A stretch of 64,000 bases of DNA from Quillaja saponaria (GCA_029379385.1 CM055606.1:5518001-5582000); one strand, 5' to 3'; counted from the first letter of the stretch, positions 24,260 through 37,375 are shown. Notes: generated by a model from the sequence alone, not told the origin. Program-made: numbers and translations.

Positions 24260-27200
24260 TTCTCCTTCAACTGAATGTATTTCATCATCATCAATAAAAT
24301 CATCCTTTTCCACTTCATCCATTACTCTTGCTCATTTTTTTGTCTTCAACGAAAAAATCTCAGCTTGATTTCCATCACACCTCTGTCAAGAAGCAAAGCT
24401 AATGTATTAAAATCATCTCCATATTCGTAGTTGGTAATGAGATTTATTCATCTTGAAAGAAGTATGTAATGATGCACATTATATATTCATTCTCATATTC
24501 AACTTTTAGTAAATTAACAACCCATCTCGCTTTCATTTTGCATACTAGCTACCTACTAGTCAAGTCCTTCTCTCTTCTTACATGGATATTTAGCATAAAA
24601 TACGTATGTGGCTTGATAAGCCAACAAAAATGGCTCGCATAAGTTAAGTTTAGAGTTATGGTTAATCTTAATCAAACCATTTCAGGGATCAACTTTAAGT
24701 CTTTTCTCAGAAGAATCTTACTGTGACACTTGAATAAAATTGCTTTGTCATTAGGACCATTGTATTCCAACCCAACATTCCATAAAATTTGCGCTCGCAT
24801 GCATTATAACAGTTGCCCTTTACATAAACACTACTATTCATTGTTTTCTTGGTGTAGAACCTATAATCATTGGCATTGTATCTACTATAATAGTTCATAT
24901 ACCAACTGGTGTGAGTTCTATATCTTGTATATGATCATCAATACTCAAATTTTTCAAAACTTATATTTTAAAATTATAAAAAAGCATAAGAGTCAATGTT
25001 GTTAATAAGCTTTGTAATTTTACTTTTAGTGAAGAAATCATTACTAGCTCACAAAGCCATTGTAAAAACTGTTTCTTATATAGTGTCTCAAATTATTGAT
25101 CGATGATAATAAGTTGCTCAAGTCTCGGTATTGCATTGTATTGACTATAAAATATTGAAACCAGATAAGTAACATATATGAAAAATTGGAAATTGGAAAT
25201 ATTGTGACAAATATTTTGTGAATTTACTCTACATATGGTCCAATCTCTTTGCAGTTTAGAAGACATATATCACTTTTTTAATGTAGTCACTGTTTTCTGG
25301 ATTCTTGGTCGTAGGTTGACTAATAGTTTTACTTGGATAACAAAATATTGGACTGTGACCATTTGAATCAATATCACCACCATCATTGTTACGACCTACC
25401 TTCCTCATTTTTGTAAGAACATTGCTAGCAAAGTATATCCTACAAAAGTTTAAGGTTCTTAAGAATATAAGACTCAACAACAAATCCCTCAACATGTGCT
25501 TTATTATGGATATTGTTCTTCAGGCTATGCATACACTTATTAAAGAATGAAATAATTTATTAAATTATTTGCTAATAGCCTACACCTATTAAAGAATGAA
25601 ATAATATTTTAAATTATTTACTATGTCAAAAATTGAAGGAATTCTTAAGATGATGTAAAATAACATTACATTTCAAAAGAATACACGATATTGTACTAGG
25701 CCACTGACATTCTCTTCTAAACCAAGTGAATCAGTAAATGCTCAATTGGAACTTACAGAGCATCACATGAATATTTGCTACAAGCTTCTCCATATGATAA
25801 ACACTTAACTCGGTCACACATAAATCCCTAAAAAAGATGCTAAGTTTAATAATAGGATCCCAAATAGGTTTTGAAATGTAATCTCATAATGCAATAGGTA
25901 ATAATGTCTAGATGAAGATATGGCAGTCATGACTCTTCATACCATAAACTTGTCATTCCTTTAAATTGACACAACAAGATAAATTTGTGGCATAACTATC
26001 TGGGAACTTCAAATTATTTTTAACCCATTCACACACCAATTTCTTAGCATCCTTGTTCAATGTTTATATTGTAATAGGATCTATAAATTTTCCTATTTCG
26101 ATCACGCAATTCCAATTCAAGATGAATGCACAACTCCGTCAAATCTTCATGTGCTCGAGGATTGTCCTTGGTTTTACCCTTGAAGTCCATGTCAATATTG
26201 AACCCTTGAAGTCCAGTACAATATTTTCAATATTGTCAAACACATTCTTCTCAATATGCATGAAATCTAAGTTATACGGAAGAAGATTCATAGACCAATA
26301 TGACAACTCTAGAATATACTCATTTTCACCCAATTATGATCATTCCTTTCTTAGAGACATCAAATGATCTAACCTTGGCAAACACTTCTTCACTCGACAA
26401 TCGTGGAAGAGTTATGTCTTTCTCAGTAGTATTTTTTTTTTAATTATTTCTTTGTTTTCGATAAGATGATTTTCAGGTAAGATTGACAATGTCAATTAAA
26501 CCAACATTATTTTCTACTATGTTTGAGTGTGAATGATTTAGTCATTTTTATACATATTAGACATGCCAACTTACCATGGGTACTCTATCCAAAAAAAAAA
26601 AAAAACCATATGTAGGAAAATCAGTAATCATCCATAAAGAGCAGATCCCATAATGGAGTTTCATATTAAAGATTTATCAAAAGTAAAGACACCTTCTTTG
26701 CATAGCTTTTTCAACTCATCTATTAAGTCTTAGTCAATCATCTAAATTCTTGCCTGGATTATCCAGACTAGGAATTAGTAAAGTCAATAACAAGTTGTGC
26801 TCTTTCATGCACATGCTAGTGATAGGTTATATGGAGTGACAAATATTAGCCTATAAGAATATTATAAGTCAAAATTATCAAACACAGTGAATCCGTCTGT
26901 TGAGAACCCAAGTCTAATATTTTGAATTTCTTGTGCCCATGACTAATGAATTTCATCAAAGTGTTTCCACGCCTCACTATCAAACAGATGTATCAACATC
27001 TCAGGCTTCTCCCACTTGGCCTCCTTATGCCATTTCATATCTTTTGCAATGGCTACCCTTAATTTGAAACGAGCCTCTTTGCAAACATCACACATAATTT
27101 TATGGTCGGCATTATCGTAATACGACTGACACTAATTCACACATGCATCAATCTTGTCATACCCAAGTGTCAACTCCTTCACTAACTTTTTGGACTCATA

Positions 27201-27750
27201 AAGGTTTCCAAGTAACTTCTTTTCCTTAAGCAATAGACTCTTGATTATTGTCGTGAACCTATTTCCACAATTCTAAGGCATATTAAATTCTAACTTACAG
27301 TTCAACAGTTTCATCACGATCGACAAAATAGTATGATCCTTACACACTTCGCACATCGGCTCATCAACAATGGCCAATAACTCATAGAAGTTTGTAGCAT
27401 CGAGATTTAGGTTTTTAGGTTTTCAAGGTCCTAATTGTAATTGGTTCCTACTTAGTCCATTGTCATATTTGTCATCTAATTTGTTTCAATTGAAACTTCG
27501 TAACGCTAGACTATAGAGCTTTAATAATTCTTGAGTTTGACTACTATTATGTCGAGCCTCCTCATGTGACTCTATTTTTTGTAATTAAGTTGTGACAAAA
27601 TCCTTCTTACATAGGTGAAGGGTAACTTCCTCTCTATTGTCACAAATCTTGCATGGACACAAATATACATGTAATTTGTATTACCAAATGCAAAGTCAAG
27701 GAAAATCTTAATTTCGTCACTAAATTCATCTGACATAGTAATATTCAATA
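24260..27750 (-). pseudogene. CACTA TNP2-type transposase, pseudogene
   Basis: In minus-strand order the broken frames give: REEVTLHLCKKDFVTT (transposase-associated domain); LLKEKKLLGNLYESKKLVKE with LTLGYDKIDACVN; KDMKWHKEAKWEKPEM with DSEAWKHFDEIH; IRLGFSTDGF; SMCMKEHNLLLTLLIPSLDN; GICSLWMITDFPTYG; SYWSMNLLPYNLDFMHIEKN; LRTLNFCRIYFASNVLT (DUF4218-like); YNANDYRFYTKKTMNSSVYV (DUF4216-like); and a C-terminal acidic tail (about 24,340-24,240). This is the TNP2 layout from end to end. Dozens of stops and several frameshifts show long inactivity. TNP2 is the catalytic transposase that mobilises CACTA elements. Confidence 0.85.
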
Positions 27751-28249
27751 TTCAAAAGTCTATCCAACTTCGATTAAATGACATTATCACTGTGTTAACT
27801 GTAAATCACTTCAACTTCGTCAAATTTGTACTTTAGAACAATGGAATAAACTTAATTGAATGCACCAAGTACACTCTTTACCACTTTCAACATCATCTGA
27901 AGGGTAAGATGGTCATATCTTATTTAGAAAATCTACACGCATTCCAGTTAGTAGCTTATTTTTTTCATCCCAACTTGGTAAAATTTGGACAGCATTTCCC
28001 AATAGTCTCCTAAGTACATGACATAAACAATATGAAATCATGTCACCTAGTCTAAGTATGTACCAAGAGAGCATATAGAAATTTAACTGAAAATTCAACT
28101 AAACGAATGAAAAATTAAGCATACCCAATAACAAATGGTGTGTTCGCTTTTCTACATTGTTCGCTTTAGACAAAATACTGTGTTCGCTTTTCTAAATTGT
28201 TTTCTAAAGGATTATGGATGTGTATGAGTGCATTAAATAAATTAAAAGA

Positions 28250-29341
28250 ATACTTAGGGATTCTCAAAAAGTGACTATTAATCCAAATTTAATTTAATCA
28301 TTGTTTTCCATAAACAATGTTTATTAATTTGAATTTAACAATTCAAATAATTTTAACTAAGATCAAATTCAAATAATTCACACTCACAACTTAGATATCT
28401 ATTAGTTATAAACAAACCCAAAGATACCTATAAAGGCTCTTAGACCATATGTCATATAATTTTTTTATGGTTCCTTTGTTTTAGTTAATGGGTTTAGAAA
28501 TTTTTTTTGTACCTTTTACCTTGGAGAGGGTTTTGCTAGTTTTGTTTAATTCACCAATGAATGGTTCATGTAATTTGGTAATTCCTCATATGACTATAGG
28601 AAGCCTTTCATATCATATCATCATATCAACTAGGTTGAAGGCCTATATATGTATGAATAAAATCCAAAGACAAGCTTTTTTTTTTTTATTCTTTTAAGAA
28701 CTAGGCCTGCTTGTCTTGTAATCATATTGTGATTTCTTTGCTTTAGTTTTAGTTTAGTTGTGTTAACTGCTATATATATGATACTAGAATGGCTGAAAGT
28801 TATAGAAGTTGTCAGTTAAGTACTAGAATGAGGAACACCCTATTTCTAACATTTTACAAGGATGAGAAAAACCCTAGGTTTCTAACATTTCACAAGGGTG
28901 AGAAAAATCCTAATTAACTAATTTCCTATCCAATTTCAAAAAGATCACACAAATTAGCCATTTTTCAAAAATCTACAAATATCTACAAATTCATAATTCC
29001 CAAAATTTACATTTCTCCAGTTTCAAGCTCAACACAAATAACATCAACAACCTCAAAACAAATTAACATCAAACACCCACAAAACACCTAATTTAAAACG
29101 CTCACAAACACCCAATATCAAAGACCTGATTCCCACATATTAACATCTACATTCTAAAAAATTCCTAATGTAGCATAACTCCTAAACTAGCATAAATCCT
29201 AAAATCAAAACTCATAAATCCATAAAATTACTAAATTCCAAACCCATAAATTCACAAAACCCTAAAATAAAAAACCTAACATACACAAATCTCACAATAA
29301 TTCGAACCCTTATCTAATAAAAAAGAAAGTAACTTACAGGA

Positions 29342-29375
<34 letters not shown>

Positions 29376-30540
29376 CAAGAACTCATATCACCGAGTATTG
29401 TAGAAACTGAATGGGTTTAGGACACAAAACAAAATGGTGGCTGGAGAAGAACTGCCTACGTAGTAAATCCACTGCAATGAGCATAAACTCACAACCCGAT
29501 TTGATCTAATACTAATACATGTATTATACGCCCCGGAACAATGGGGGTTTATCCAATGTTTTTGGATCTGATTCAAACAATTGGATTTTGGGAGCTGTTT
29601 TCATCCATTTCGAATTTGAATATTACGAGACCAAGCTTTTTGCTACTGCATTGGCTCGTGGTTGAGGCAAAATGTGTGAGCATTTCCTAGATCTTTTCAT
29701 TGTTAGGATTTGAGAATTTGTATATTTTTTAAAAACTATATCTATGCTATGTTAGACTTTCATTTTACAATAGATTTAATAGGAAGAAAGTTTGTCAATT
29801 ATATCGACATCAAAAATAAACATAAAACACCAGAGGCTTTACTTACATGCAGTACTTTAGTTAACTAATTATCATTATCAGGTAACGACTTGTTTGGATA
29901 AGTGGAACAAAATGAAATGGAATGAAAAATTAGGAACCCAAAGTATGTTTGAATGTTTATTTAAAAATTGAGTGGAATAGAAGAGTTAAGGTAATAATTT
30001 TCAATTCTTTATTTGGATTGTTCAAACAAAAGGAATATATGACACTTTATTAATTACTTTTCTTTTTAACTCCAACTTCTTTTATTGGTAATGCAAAAAG
30101 TGGACGTTCATAAAAGAGATATTTATAACATTGCTACTTCTTCCCCTATAGCTGTGAACACAAGATTAAGATGAAAAAGGTCCAAGGGAGGACATTGTTT
30201 CCCTGGTCTTCATTCTTTGTCTATGATTTATTAAGTTTTAAATGTCTATTTGTGTCTGCTGAAGTTAAATGAGTAACTAGAGTTGGTTTATTAATTTTTA
30301 TATGTAAAAGTCAAGAGGGTATTTAAATCATATTTGAATCTTGTTTATTTGTATACAATACTTTTGCACCTCAAGTGTGCTAGTGGACTCATAAGACCCA
30401 AAATCTTGTTATACGTGGATGTCTTGTAGAATAAATAATTGATATTTCAAATTGAGTTCTCTCTTTCTCTCTCTATCCCCTCATATGTTGGTGATTATAT
30501 TGTAAAAAGCTTCATTTTCGTCACTTTTCTGCATGTCATA
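28250..30540. other. Intergenic stretch
   Basis: No gene recognised. A short duplication (GTGTTCGCTTTTCTA.ATTGTT) occurs at about 28,140-28,205, and a poly-A run of about 24-26 A lies at 29,347-29,372. The DNA from 28,900 to 29,340 is unusually A/C-rich (repeated CAAAA, CCTAAA, CACAAA words). Open frames at 28,488-28,697 and 29,388-29,576 have no recognisable content. Confidence 0.45.
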
Positions 30541-30544
30541 GAAG

Positions 30545-31030
30545 GGGGAGAACAGGTGCATATAATATGCTCGAGGGAAGAACTAATGCCTTTAATTTGT
30601 ACATCTGTATCTTCTCTTTCAACGCTTGCTATAGTGTTATGCCAATCACATTCCATATTCCACAATGTTGGCAAGATTTATTTAGTTACTTAATTTCCTT
30701 CCCCTGATCAGGATTTTGATAATCCTTTTGATTTCTGTGATGAGTCTCTTCTTGTTTCCAAGACACATAGGATCTCCATTTCTGGTGACGAAATATTATG
30801 GAAGTGGCTCTTTACTGCTCATGGGTTAGAAGATGCTCAAAAGGATGACAAGAAGTTGGGCTTTGGTTAATGATGGTAGTGAAGTACAATTTCCAGGGGC
30901 TATTTCTAGCATCACGATTTCTTCAACTAGTGGGGTTCACCTGGAAGCTAGCGATTTATTAGAGCATTTGAAAGAGAGTAGAAGTCGTCCATCAAACTCT
31001 ACGTTGAGCAAAGAAGATCTTATATTTAAG
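30545..31030 (+). pseudogene. WDR11-like gene fragment (middle exons), pseudogene
   Basis: Two exon-like pieces match plant WDR11 (WD-repeat protein of the trans-Golgi/endosome trafficking complex). The first (about 30,545-30,690) reads MPLICTSVSSLSTLAIVLCQ then SHSIFHNVGKIY. The second, after an acceptor at about 30,711, reads DFDNPFDFCDESLLVSKTH, then ISISGDEILWKWLFTAHGLE, and ends STLSKEDLIFK before a GT donor at 31,030. A frameshift between GLEDAQKDDKK and LVNDGSEVQ breaks the second piece. The next several hundred residues of the protein are missing downstream. The 3' end of the same gene appears at 37.65 kb, beyond a copia and a hAT remnant. Confidence 0.7.
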
Positions 31031-31569
31031 GTTTGTCTGTGTACCTACTTTGGACTATACTTTATACTTTTATGCCATTCTGAATGTGTATACAGCCCTT
31101 TCATCTATAATATTCTTATGTTTATCTTGTAAGAATCTTTAGTAGAAGTTTTAGGAAGTAATGCGATACTTTGTTATCTTTTTAATCTATATGTAAGACC
31201 CATCACATATGTGCTAGATATTTTTTATATTTGTTTCCCTTACACAACTTCAGTTTTATGTATTCATTAGTTTTCATCTGATTTTTTATGTTGATGACAT
31301 GTGTTTTACTCGTTGGATTCATAAGATCCATGAGGCAATTCACTTTTACAACCACAATTTCCTTGAACTCTTGTATTGGAATGTGATTGAGTTGCCAATG
31401 TGAACGGGTAAAAGTGGCCCATTGGTATTGTGCATTGCAGGAGTTGATAGTAGCTTTTGCCTTATTGAAGTTAATATGAAAGTGCCTTCCTTAGAATATT
31501 GAGCTCATTGCCATTATTTTTCTATTGTCTTCATATGGTAAAGATAATACTCATAAGTAGTTTTTAGTT

Positions 31570-31820
31570 TTCACCCATGTATGATCTAGATGAACAATTC
31601 TGACATTCTCATTCTCAAGATTCATAGCTATTCCTTTTACACTGGTAGCAAATTCAACCATTTTCCTAGCTTGAATCTCATTAAATCCATAATCATGAGC
31701 AATCCCATCTCCAACTGAGACTACTCATTCGATCTCATCGACTTGAAAATTCTTGTAAAAGTTGGCATTTCTACTTTCAAATAGAGTCATTAGTTCTGCA
31801 ACTCTGGGAGAGAATTCCAT
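31570..31820 (-). pseudogene. atp1: Fragment of mitochondrial atp1 (ATP synthase alpha subunit)
   Basis: From an ATG at 31,820 the minus strand reads MEFSPRVAELMTLFESRNAN, FYKNFQVDEIE, a TGA stop, [40 protein letters not shown] and VRIV. This is the N-terminus of the alpha subunit of the mitochondrial F1 ATP synthase, which plant mitochondrial genomes encode. About 80 codons are present. The in-frame TGA sits where the family has Arg in EIGRVVSVGDG. The fragment then loses similarity. It is best read as a nuclear insertion of mitochondrial DNA (NUMT) or a reverse-transcribed copy. It lies in the gap between the two WDR11 pieces. Confidence 0.8.
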
Positions 31821-31829
31821 AATTCCTAC

Positions 31830-32870
31830 TTTAAGTAACGATCTCTTCTTTTGAAAACCTGTCCTGGATGATTAGATCACTATTGAATTGAGTCGTTAAT
31901 CTACATATTGGCCTCCAATAGATGAATATGGTCTAATAGATCACATGATTAGTAAATGTTACTTCTAAATGATGGAAAAAGAAATGTTCTTACTTTCTCC
32001 AATGCTTGGCTTGGTGAAATTAGTCAATGAAAAATTGCTAGCAATCTTAAAAGCACAAGGAAAGACAAAATTGGTGGTTGGATGGTCTCGTGCTGGGATT
32101 AGAATTAGACCAAATAGAAGGTGGGAAAGGGTGTTACACGAACAATAATGCCCAAAGACATGCATGCATCTTTCATTTCTTTTATGTTAAAATTTAGGAC
32201 ATATGGTGGGCCAGTGGATGCCGTGACTTGGTGCAAGTGCATGGGGTTAGATTAGGGTGGAGAGAAATTAAGAATTACATGGAGAGAAGTTCTTTAGAAT
32301 GATAGAATTACTATGGGCATCATTAAAAGAGACACCCTGGTCCAATATGAATGGAGGAAAAGGATTCATAGAGCCAACAGTTTGGAATTTAAGGCTTAGT
32401 TGAGTTGAGGTTAGTACTAGCATGAATAGAAGAAATTGTTTCTAGGCCTATCTGCCTTTATGCAATGTCACTTGATTGTGGCCTTTGGACAGAAAATGAT
32501 TGAAGTTCTTCTTATGGCTATTAGGTTGTCAAGAACAAGAAAAGAAAATAGAAGTCTAAGAATAACCATTAGCCACATATTTAATGACTTGCTGGCTTTT
32601 ATGTTCGAAAGATAATTGATTAACTAGAGATTTTTAAAATGTAAAAATTAATACTTCAAACAAGTAGAGTTTTAAGAGACAAGATACTTCTGTACCCCAG
32701 CACCTAGCATTTCTTTCGGCCTTCTGTCTTTTTTCTTTTTTAAATGCTTTTCATTTTGCATGCTTTTTCTTCTCTTCTTGCTCTGCTATATGAATATTAA
32801 GAATGAAATGAGGGAAGGCAGGCAAGGGAGCTGTGTTTACACTCTTAATTATCTTTTCATGGGATTAATT
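31830..32870. other. Unassigned DNA between the atp1 fragment and the copia LTR
   Basis: No gene recognised. Open frames here (for example 31,965-32,165 on the minus strand) have no recognisable content. It may contain further mitochondrial or repeat-derived sequence that I cannot identify by eye. Confidence 0.4.
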
Positions 32871-32876
32871 TTTGAT

Positions 32877-35800
32877 GAAACCTATAACACCTAAAAGAGA
32901 GATACCCAAAGTGTTTTGATGAATTGGATGAGAATTCCTCATACCAAGATAATATATTTATACTACAAGATTGTGTGGAGTACAAGTAAGTCAACTATAC
33001 ATAAATAGGAAACTATAAATAAGGAAATTTGACTCACTAACTAAGCTGTCTACATTTACACTCTAACATTCCCCCTCAAGCTGGAGCATAAAGATTATAT
33101 GTTTCAAGCTTGTTGTATAGATATCGTAGTCGATTTCTTGCCAAAGATTTTGTGAATAAGTCTGCTAACTGATTTTCTGATTTTGCATATGTGGTCTTGA
33201 TTGTATTATCCATAAGCTTCTCACGAACGAAATGACAATCAACTTCTATATGTTTTGTTCGTTTATGAAAGACTGGATTTGATGCAATATGTAATGCAGC
33301 TTGATTATCACATACTAACTCCATAAGCTGTGAATGCTGAAATCCAAGTTCGTCTAAGAGATTTTTCAGCCAAACTAACTCAGCAATGGTATGAGTCATG
33401 GCTCTGTGTTTAGATTTAGCACTGCATCTTGCAACAACAATCTGCTTTTTACTTTTCCATGAAACAAGATTTCCACCCATAAATATACAGTATCCTGTAG
33501 TAGATCTTCTGTCAGATTGAGAGCCTACCTAATCAGCATTGCTATAACCTTGAACTGGAGTAGAATTATGTTTATGAACTAATGTATGACCACGACCATA
33601 TCCTAGAACTAGAGTGTGCTTATGATTCTTCTATAGTAATCCATTTCGGGGTGCAATTTTAAGGTGTCTTAGGATACAAATAACAGCATTCCAATAAGAT
33701 GTTCGAGGCTGAGAAAGAAATTGGCTAACCACACTAGTTGCAAAAGTAATATCTGGTCAAGTGACTGTAAGATAATTCAGCTTACCAATAAGACGTTTGT
33801 ATTGCTCATGATTTGTTAGTAGCTCCCCCTCATCCAGTACAAGTTTAGTATTGGGATTCATAGGAGTGTCTACAGGTTTGGAATCCAACATACCTATATC
33901 ACTCAAGACATCTAGACAATACTTTCTTTGAGAAAGGAAAATCCTAATTGTGATCTTGCAACCTCAATGCCCAAGAAGTATTTTAACTGTCCTAAGTCTT
34001 TAGTTTGAAACTTAGACTGTATGAATGATTTAAATTGCTGAATTCTATAATTATCATCACCTGTAATCACAATATCATCCACACATACAATTAAAAGAAT
34101 TATGTTATTAGATGTATGTTTATAGAAAACCGAGTGATCAACAGTACACCTCTGAAGGCCAAAACTAAGAACAACTTCGTTGAATTTACCAAACCAAGTT
34201 TTGGGAGATTGCTTTAAACTATATAGAGACTTTTTCAATCGACACACCATACCGGACTCTCCCTAAGCAACAAAACCAGGTGGTTGCTCCATAAAGACTT
34301 CTTCATCAAGGTCACCATGTAAGAAAGCATTTTTGATGTCCAATTGATAGAGTGGCCAATCAAAAATAGCAGGTAGATATATGAATACCTTGACAAAAGT
34401 AATTTTAGCTACGGGAGAGAAAGTTTCTGAATAATCCACACCATAGATTTGAGTGTAGCCTTTTGCGACCAATCTAGCCTTTAACCGATCATCAGAACAA
34501 TCAGGATGAACTTTCATGATGTATACCCATTTACATCCAACAGTGGATTTGCCAGAAGGTAAAGACACCAGTTCCCAAGTACCATTAGTATGTAAGGCGT
34601 TCATTTCATCAACCATGGCCTGTTGCCACCCTGGATGAGCAAGAGTATCACTGATGGACTTTGGAACATAAATAGAAGACAAAAAGGATACAAGTGCATA
34701 ATAGGGTGAATATAATCAATGATAACTCAAAAAAGTATAACTAGGATAAGGATTACGAGTTGAACGAGTACTTCTTCGTAAAATAGGTGGCGAAGCAAAT
34801 CTAAGGCACGGGAAGGTGTTGGTATAGAAGGTGAGTCATCAGGTACATCAAGAGTGTCTGCTGGAAGATCAGGTAGTGATGCGATGATGCATGTTCATTT
34901 GGTCCAAGATAAGGAACCGAAAGAGCCTCAAAGAAAGGAGGTGACTCGGGAATAGTCGAGGGAAAGAATGAAGATTCCTCAAAAAATATGACATCAGTGG
35001 AGGTAAAGTAACGATTCTTATTTGGACAGTAACATTTATACCCTTTTTGAAGATGAGAATAACCTAAGAAGATGCACTTAATTGATTTGGCAGAGAGTTT
35101 ATCCTGCCCAGGTGTTAGATCATAAACAAAATAAATGCAACCAAAGATATGAAGTAGAAGTGAATATAAGAGATGATTAGGAAAGATGATAGAATATGAA
35201 ATTTTGTTATGCAATGTAGAAGATGGCATGCGATTAATAAGGTAGCATGTAGTAAGTACAACATCACCCCAAAACCGAAGTGGAACATGACCATGAAGTA
35301 ATAGAGTGCGAGCTGTTTCAATTAAATTTCTGTTTTTGCGCTCAGCAACTCCATTTTGTTGGGGAGTGTGAGAACAAGATGATTGATGCAGCATACCTTG
35401 AGATGTCATAAAGTGCTGAAATGATGTAGAAAAATATTCACGTGCATTATCACTACGAAAAATACGAATAGAAACACCAAATTGTGTTTTAATTTCAGCA
35501 CAAAACTATTGGAATATAGAAAATAACTCATAACGATTTTTCATTAAAAATAACCACGTGCAACGAGAATAGTCATTAATAAAAGTTACAAAATACTGAA
35601 ATCCCAAAGATGAACTAACACGACTAGGACCCCAAATCAGTATGAACAAGATGAAAGGGAGACTCTGCTTTAAAACGACTATGCTTTGGAAACGAAACAC
35701 GTGTGTGCTTGCCAAGCTGACACGACTCACAATTTAAAGATGACAGAGATGAAAAATGAGGAACCATCTTCTGAAGCTTGGATAGAATAGGATGGCCTAA

Positions 35801-36800
35801 CCAACTGTGAATGAGAATAGGAAATACATCTGTAGAGCAAGCCATTGAAGATGTAGGTAGTGTGGTAAGATGGTAGAGGCCCTATGATTCACGCCCTATG
35901 CCAATCGTTCGTCCCGTACGTCGGTCATGTATAGTAAATGAATCATAAATGAAAGTGATAGAACAATTGAGAGAATGAGTTGATTGACTAATAGAAATTA
36001 GACTGAATGAATATTCTGGGACTTAAAGCACATACTCTAAAAGCAAAGAAGATAATGGTATAGCTTGACCTATACCTTTAGCAATAGTTGTGGAACCATT
36101 AGCTATAGTGATAGTAGAAAGTGATGATGGATTACTAATACTAGAAAAAAGTTTAGGGTTACCAAATATGTGATCAGAGGCACCAGAATCAAGAATACAA
36201 GTGTTAGAAGAGGTCTGAGAGAGGCAGGCGACAGAATTACCATAAGAAGATTGCTGGGTAGCTTGATACTGTAAAAATTTATCATATTCAGTAGTTGATA
36301 ATGAGACATTAAGAGGCTTGTCTTTAGATAGTGAAACTTCAAGTGAATTGGCTAACTAAACAATGTTAACTGTAGGACCTGGATAACCAATCAGTTGGTA
36401 ATACTTTTCCCTGATATGGCCCATCCTGTTACAATGAGTGCACTGGGGACGTCCACGACCCCGACCTCCTCGACCACAACCTCTGCGATTACCAGAGTGA
36501 GAGATTAGGATTGAGAAATCAGGAGATGGATTCTTCACAGGTGTTACTATTGGAGAGGAGATACGTAACAACCGAGCAAACACTTCTTCCATGGAAGGAA
36601 TAGTAGGACTAGCCAATATCTAATGGCGAACTAGATCAAGATTAGCTCGAAGGCCATATAAAGTGAGAATGGTGAATAGCTTATCCCTTTGTGCCTCTTG
36701 GTCAGCCAGATCTGTGGTAAGAGGTAATATTTTAGCAAATTCAGCTTTGACATTCTGAATCTTGCCCAAATATAGCAAACAATGGCTTGAGGGGCTTCCA
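32877..36800 (-). mobile_element. Ty1/copia retrotransposon, 5'-truncated
   Basis: Minus-strand element with the order gag, protease, integrase, reverse transcriptase, RNase H, 3' LTR. A polypurine tract (GAGGGGGAA) precedes a TGTTAGAGTGTAAATG LTR start at 33,069. The LTR is short (about 190 bp), has a TATAAATATA box, and runs to about 32,877. The gag N-terminus, the primer-binding site and the 5' LTR are absent: at about 36,800 the sequence changes into a hAT transposase on the opposite strand. Several stops and frameshifts show it is dead. Confidence 0.88.
33076..36800 (-). pseudogene. copia gag-pol polyprotein, pseudogene
   Basis: In minus-strand order: gag tail (LPLTTDLADQEAQRDKLFTI, LVRHQILAS, PSMEEVFARLLRI); zinc knuckle CTHCNRMGHIREKYYQ with its last Cys changed to Tyr; protease motif ILDSGASDHIFGN; the pre-integrase zinc-binding region (HSWLGHPILSKLQK, NCESCQLGKH); integrase core (FVTFINDYSRCTWLFLMKN, HTPQQNGVAERKNRNLIETA); reverse transcriptase from GWQQAMVDEMNALHTNGTWE, with VCVDDIVITG as the active-site box; and RNase H (CSAKSKHRAMTHTIAELVWL through QLADLFTKSL). 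The frames are interrupted at about 36,360, 35,850-35,400, 34,700, 34,260 and 33,480-33,900. Confidence 0.88.
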
Positions 36801-37375
36801 AATAGGGTCCCCACACAAGGATGCAGAAATTTATGTTGAGAAATAAGTATTTTGTGAAATACTTTCCAATTGTTGAAGAGAAAAGGCTTGTCAATATTGA
36901 GATTGTTAGATTCTTGGGTTGTATGGATGTGTTTGGTAGCTTTGATTTTTTGCAAGATAGGTGGGATTTGGATGAAAAAATGTGGTGGCTAGTGCATGGA
37001 TCTTCAACACCTTTACTTAAAAATCTTGCTTTGAAGTTTCCTGGACAACTTTGTACATCATCTTTTTATAAGAAAAATTAGAGTACTTACTACTTTATTC
37101 ATACGGTGAGGAGAAACAAAATAACTCTTCGAAAAGCAGAAGATTTAGTTTATGTGCATTCAAATCTTCGGCTCTTATCAAGAAAGATGAAAGCTACAAT
37201 AAATGGGAGTTAAAGATGTGGGATATTGGTGGTGATTGATTTGATCCACTTGAAGGTACTGAGGTCCTTGAGATTGTAAGCTTATCCCTTGATAAATTGG
37301 ACATGGAGGCAATGTTTTTTAGTGATGCAAATGATGGCATTGCTTCTGAAAATGTCTTTGATCCTTTTTTTTTTT
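36800..37375 (+). pseudogene. hAT transposase, C-terminal remnant
   Basis: Plus-strand frames read KYFVKYFPIVEEKRLVNIEI, CMDVFGSFDFLQDRWDLDEK, MWWLVHGSSTPLLKNLALKF and, after a stop, STYYFIHTVRRNKITLRKAE, DLVYVHSNLRLLSRK and KMWDIGG. This is the C-terminal half of a hAT-family transposase, including the dimerisation region (LALKF...FIHTVRRNK...DLVYVHSNLRLLSR). There is no N-terminal BED finger or terminal inverted repeat. The piece joins directly onto the cut end of the copia gag region at about 36,800. It lies upstream of the WDR11 3' fragment. Confidence 0.75.

Larger units (their letters stand above)
19112..28250 (-). mobile_element. CACTA (En/Spm) DNA transposon, decayed, right end not found
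   Basis: The left end reads CCCTACAAGAAATAAAGGCA at 19,112, one base different from the CACTACAAGAAA terminus of plant CACTA elements. It is followed within 300 bp by short subterminal repeats of the type TCGCTAATAC / GTCACTAATAG (19,290-19,390). A TNP2-type transposase pseudogene lies on the minus strand at about 27,750-24,260, so transcription would run toward the left end. A 168-bp tandem array occupies 19.44-20.29 kb. No matching TTCTTGTAGTG-type right terminus was seen, so the right limit is only an estimate just beyond the transposase N-terminus. Confidence 0.7.
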
